Origin: Clostridiales bacterium UBA4653
GTDB lineage: Bacteria; Bacillota; Clostridia; Oscillospirales; CAG-272
DNA: 7,291 nt
Assembly: GCA_002405565.1 (NCBI GenBank)
Contig: DHMB01000082.1
Location: 1 to 7,291, forward strand
Direction: 5' to 3'
Positions 6,410 to 7,291 of the stretch are shown here, in pieces. The position numbers and the translations under genes were made by a program. The notes below the pieces were generated by a model, which ran no database searches, was not told where the DNA came from, and was given only the letters and a program-made list of their open reading frames with translations. Numbering within the stretch: position 1 is the stretch's first letter; every line of letters starts with the position of its first letter.

Positions 6410-6438
6410 ATTCTATCAAATAAAAAGCCCAATGTCAA
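6410..6438 (-). promoter_or_regulatory. Strong sigma-A promoter of the small-membrane-protein/NERD operon
   Basis: Read on the minus strand: -35 TTGACA (6438-6433, perfect consensus), 17-base spacer with a T-rich stretch, -10 TAGAAT (6415-6410). It is the best promoter in the window and diverges from the structured-RNA region. Confidence 0.82.
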
Positions 6439-6502
6439 GAGGGAGCAGCGTGGAAAAGAAAATTATTCATGTCAGCTAAAACCATTTTTTGATTTTTTAC
6501 AA

Positions 6503-6530
6503 CTTTTATAAGTTCAATGACTTATAAGAG
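6503..6530 (+). repeat. Inverted repeat at the 5' side of the structured-RNA region
   Basis: CTTTTATAAGT (6503-6513) and ACTTATAAGAG (6520-6530) pair over 11 positions with one G-U on the plus strand and a 6-base loop. Each arm is also nearly a palindrome and each holds TATAAG (6507-6512, 6523-6528). This may be an operator pair or a 5' hairpin. No T-run follows on either strand, so it is not a standard terminator. Either TATAAG could be a -10 for plus-strand RNA, but neither has a good -35 at 16-18 bases. Confidence 0.5.
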
Positions 6531-6574
6531 CAAAAAACAATGTCCGAAAAATCGCCATTTTGCAGAAACTGAAA

Positions 6575-6619
6575 TTGAGCAAGTGGGAATGAAAATACAG
6601 AACCCGCCCACTTGCTCAA
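6575..6619 (+). repeat. Perfect 13-bp hairpin in the structured-RNA region
   Basis: TTGAGCAAGTGGG (6575-6587) is perfectly complementary to CCCACTTGCTCAA (6607-6619), with a 19-base A-rich loop. No T-run follows, so it is unlikely to be a terminator. Confidence 0.85.
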
Positions 6620-6643
6620 AGCCCATACCAAAGCCAAAAAGAA

Positions 6644-6693
6644 AGCTCCCCTCTGCGGAAGGTGTACCACCTCCTTTACCGCAGAGAAGAGCT
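6644..6693 (+). repeat. Compound three-step hairpin in the structured-RNA region
   Basis: AGCT (6644-6647) with AGCT (6690-6693), then CTCTGCGG (6651-6658) with CCGCAGAG (6679-6686), then AGGTG (6660-6664) with CACCT (6668-6672) closed by a 3-base loop. The helices are separated by small internal loops, the pattern expected of a folded RNA rather than a terminator. Confidence 0.8.
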
Positions 6694-6976
6694 GCGAACC
6701 CCGAAAGAGAAGAAAGAGGAACTCTTTCAGAGCCGGACAATGCAAACGAGAGACCCGCAGAAACGAGAGTACAGAGGAATTTATACAACCGTTTCCCAGA
6801 ATAAGAAACCATAGCAGAGAAGAGATACAGAGCAAGGTTGCTACGGGTGTTGCAGAGCCTTATCGGATGAACCGTAACCGTGTAAGACCTCCGGAACAGG
6901 AAGAAAACCAAATCAGACAATAGCGCGCGCCCATAAAGGGCAATATCCGACAAGGATTAAATCCTGACTTATGGTT

Positions 6977-7151
6977 GGATAGCGTAGCGGCATTGTGCGC
7001 CTGCCACCGCTTGCCCGAATATCACGCCGTAAGGGTTCCTGACGTCAAGCGTTTAAGTGAAAAAAACTTCCTTGACTCCCGCCGCGCGGGATATTGTTTT
7101 TTTCACGGCGCTTTACGTTAGGTGCGAGGCGTGATAGAGGATAGCGGAGCG
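6977..7151 (+). repeat. Imperfect direct repeat GGATAGCGkAGCG, two copies
   Basis: GGATAGCGTAGCG (6977-6989) and GGATAGCGGAGCG (7139-7151) match at 12 of 13 positions and sit on opposite arms of the long-range stem series. The coordinates give the span from the first to the second copy. The GGATA part of the first copy can pair with TATCC at 6944-6948; the second copy offers the same pairing, so the two may compete. Confidence 0.6.
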
Positions 7152-7173
7152 TGGCAAGCAAAACAATGCGCCG
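6988..7173 (+). repeat. Long-range stacked stem series (core of the structured RNA)
   Basis: Nested pairings, outside in: CGGC+ATTGT (6988-6996) with ACAAT+GCCG (7163-7167, 7170-7173, GC bulge); GCTTGCC (7009-7015) with GGCAAGC (7153-7159); TATCACGCC (7020-7028) with GGCGTGATA (7128-7136); CCTGACGT (7038-7045) with ACGTTAGG (7115-7122, one G-U); AAGCG (7047-7051) with CGCTT (7109-7113); GTGAAAAAAAC (7057-7067) with GTTTTTTTCAC (7096-7106). All six are in consistent nested order, which is hard to get by chance. Confidence 0.8.
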
Positions 7174-7291
7174 AAAACGTAGGGAAATACCTTTCAGACG
7201 TAAAATGCGAGCCTGTGTTGCGCGTTAGCAAAAAAAGAAGATTAGTTTCACTTGCGGCAAGAAGACGGCGAACGTCAACGTTACGCCGCGT

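Larger units (their letters stand above)
6531..7291 (+). ncRNA. Candidate large structured noncoding RNA, 3' end outside the window
   Basis: About 760 bases without a credible protein gene but with dense, nested complementarity. From 5' to 3': a 13-bp hairpin (6575-6619), a compound hairpin (6644-6693), GAAAGAG/CTCTTTC (6703-6709, 6722-6728), GTTTC/GAAAC (6791-6795, 6805-6809), GCCC/GGGC (6929-6932, 6938-6941), a small AGGAT/ATCCT hairpin inside TATCC/GGATA (6944-6981), a stacked long-range stem series from 6988 to 7173, and a hairpin at 7266-7288. G-U pairs at 7041-7119 and 6505-6528 would be C-A mismatches on the other strand, so the RNA is likely plus-strand. Unpaired parts are A-rich, as in folded RNAs. 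Size and style recall the ornate large bacterial RNAs (ROOL, GOLLD, OLE), but I cannot assign a class; a group II intron fragment is another option, though no domain V is visible. The 5' boundary is approximate. Confidence 0.5.

Noticed and set aside
6703..6733. RNase P RNA, tmRNA or SRP RNA, suggested by the GAGGAA and GCCGGAC words
   Set aside because: The conserved core blocks of those RNAs are not present in order anywhere in the region.
6506..6953. Several overlapping open frames on both strands (for example 6522-6953 minus, 6517-6804 plus, 6612-6923 plus)
   Set aside because: They lack convincing ribosome binding sites, two begin with TTG, the products are low-complexity (Arg/Lys/Glu-rich or Ser/Phe/Leu-rich) with no domain I recognise, and the same bases carry strong hairpins. 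The openness follows from the purine-rich strand.
6991..7010. Possible group II intron 5' end (GTGCG at 6995-6999)
   Set aside because: The pentamer occurs inside one of the paired segments, no intron-encoded protein or domain V is visible in the window, and the flanking pairings already explain the sequence. It cannot be fully excluded because the window ends.
1..7291. CRISPR arrays, tRNA genes, transposase genes, attachment sites
   Set aside because: No regularly spaced repeats, no cloverleaf-like sequence with a T-arm, no transposase motifs and no flanking duplications were found by eye.

Overview
The window looks like a chromosomal segment of a low-to-moderate GC Gram-positive anaerobe, most likely of class Clostridia (an Oscillospirales-like gut or rumen lineage). 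The reasons are Shine-Dalgarno sites of the AAGGAG/GGAGG type before nearly every gene, consensus sigma-A promoters, a dimeric eukaryotic/archaeal-type glycyl-tRNA synthetase, an N-terminally extended YjhB-like Nudix protein and a Firmicutes-style DUF2500 protein. The lineage is an inference from gene content; no marker here fixes the species.

Layout. (1) Positions 1-2042, minus strand: an operon with a consensus promoter (TTTACA-17-TATAAT) reads a divergent PfkB-fold protein, then ruvX (overlapping by 7 bases), then the 5' part of glyS, which runs off the window. (2) Positions 2092-3265, plus strand: a divergent promoter (TTGCAA-17-TATAAT) reads a Nudix hydrolase and a small His-rich membrane DUF2500 protein, closed by a clear intrinsic terminator. 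(3) Positions 3340-4924, plus strand: a MATE-family transporter with its own promoter, closed by a hairpin with A-tract and T-tract that can terminate in both directions. (4) Positions 4960-6438, minus strand: a strong promoter (TTGACA-17-TAGAAT) reads three very small single-pass membrane proteins (55, 67 and 45 aa) and then a membrane-anchored NERD-domain protein, ending at the shared terminator. The 45-aa gene is below usual length cut-offs but has a good ribosome binding site. (5) Positions about 6500-7291: no convincing protein gene. The stretch is full of nested inverted repeats, including a multi-segment stem that brings 6988 next to 7173, with G-U pairs that make sense only if the plus strand is transcribed. 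I read it as a large structured noncoding RNA, cut by the window end, diverging from the small-membrane-protein operon.

How the parts work together: regions 1-3 are ordinary housekeeping or transport genes, apart from the PfkB-fold protein, which has lost the kinase catalytic motif and gained an acidic insert. The most interesting part is regions 4-5: an apparent cassette of three tiny membrane proteins plus a membrane-bound nuclease-like protein, head-to-head with a large folded RNA. Whether the RNA and the membrane operon act together is speculation; adjacency is all the sequence shows.
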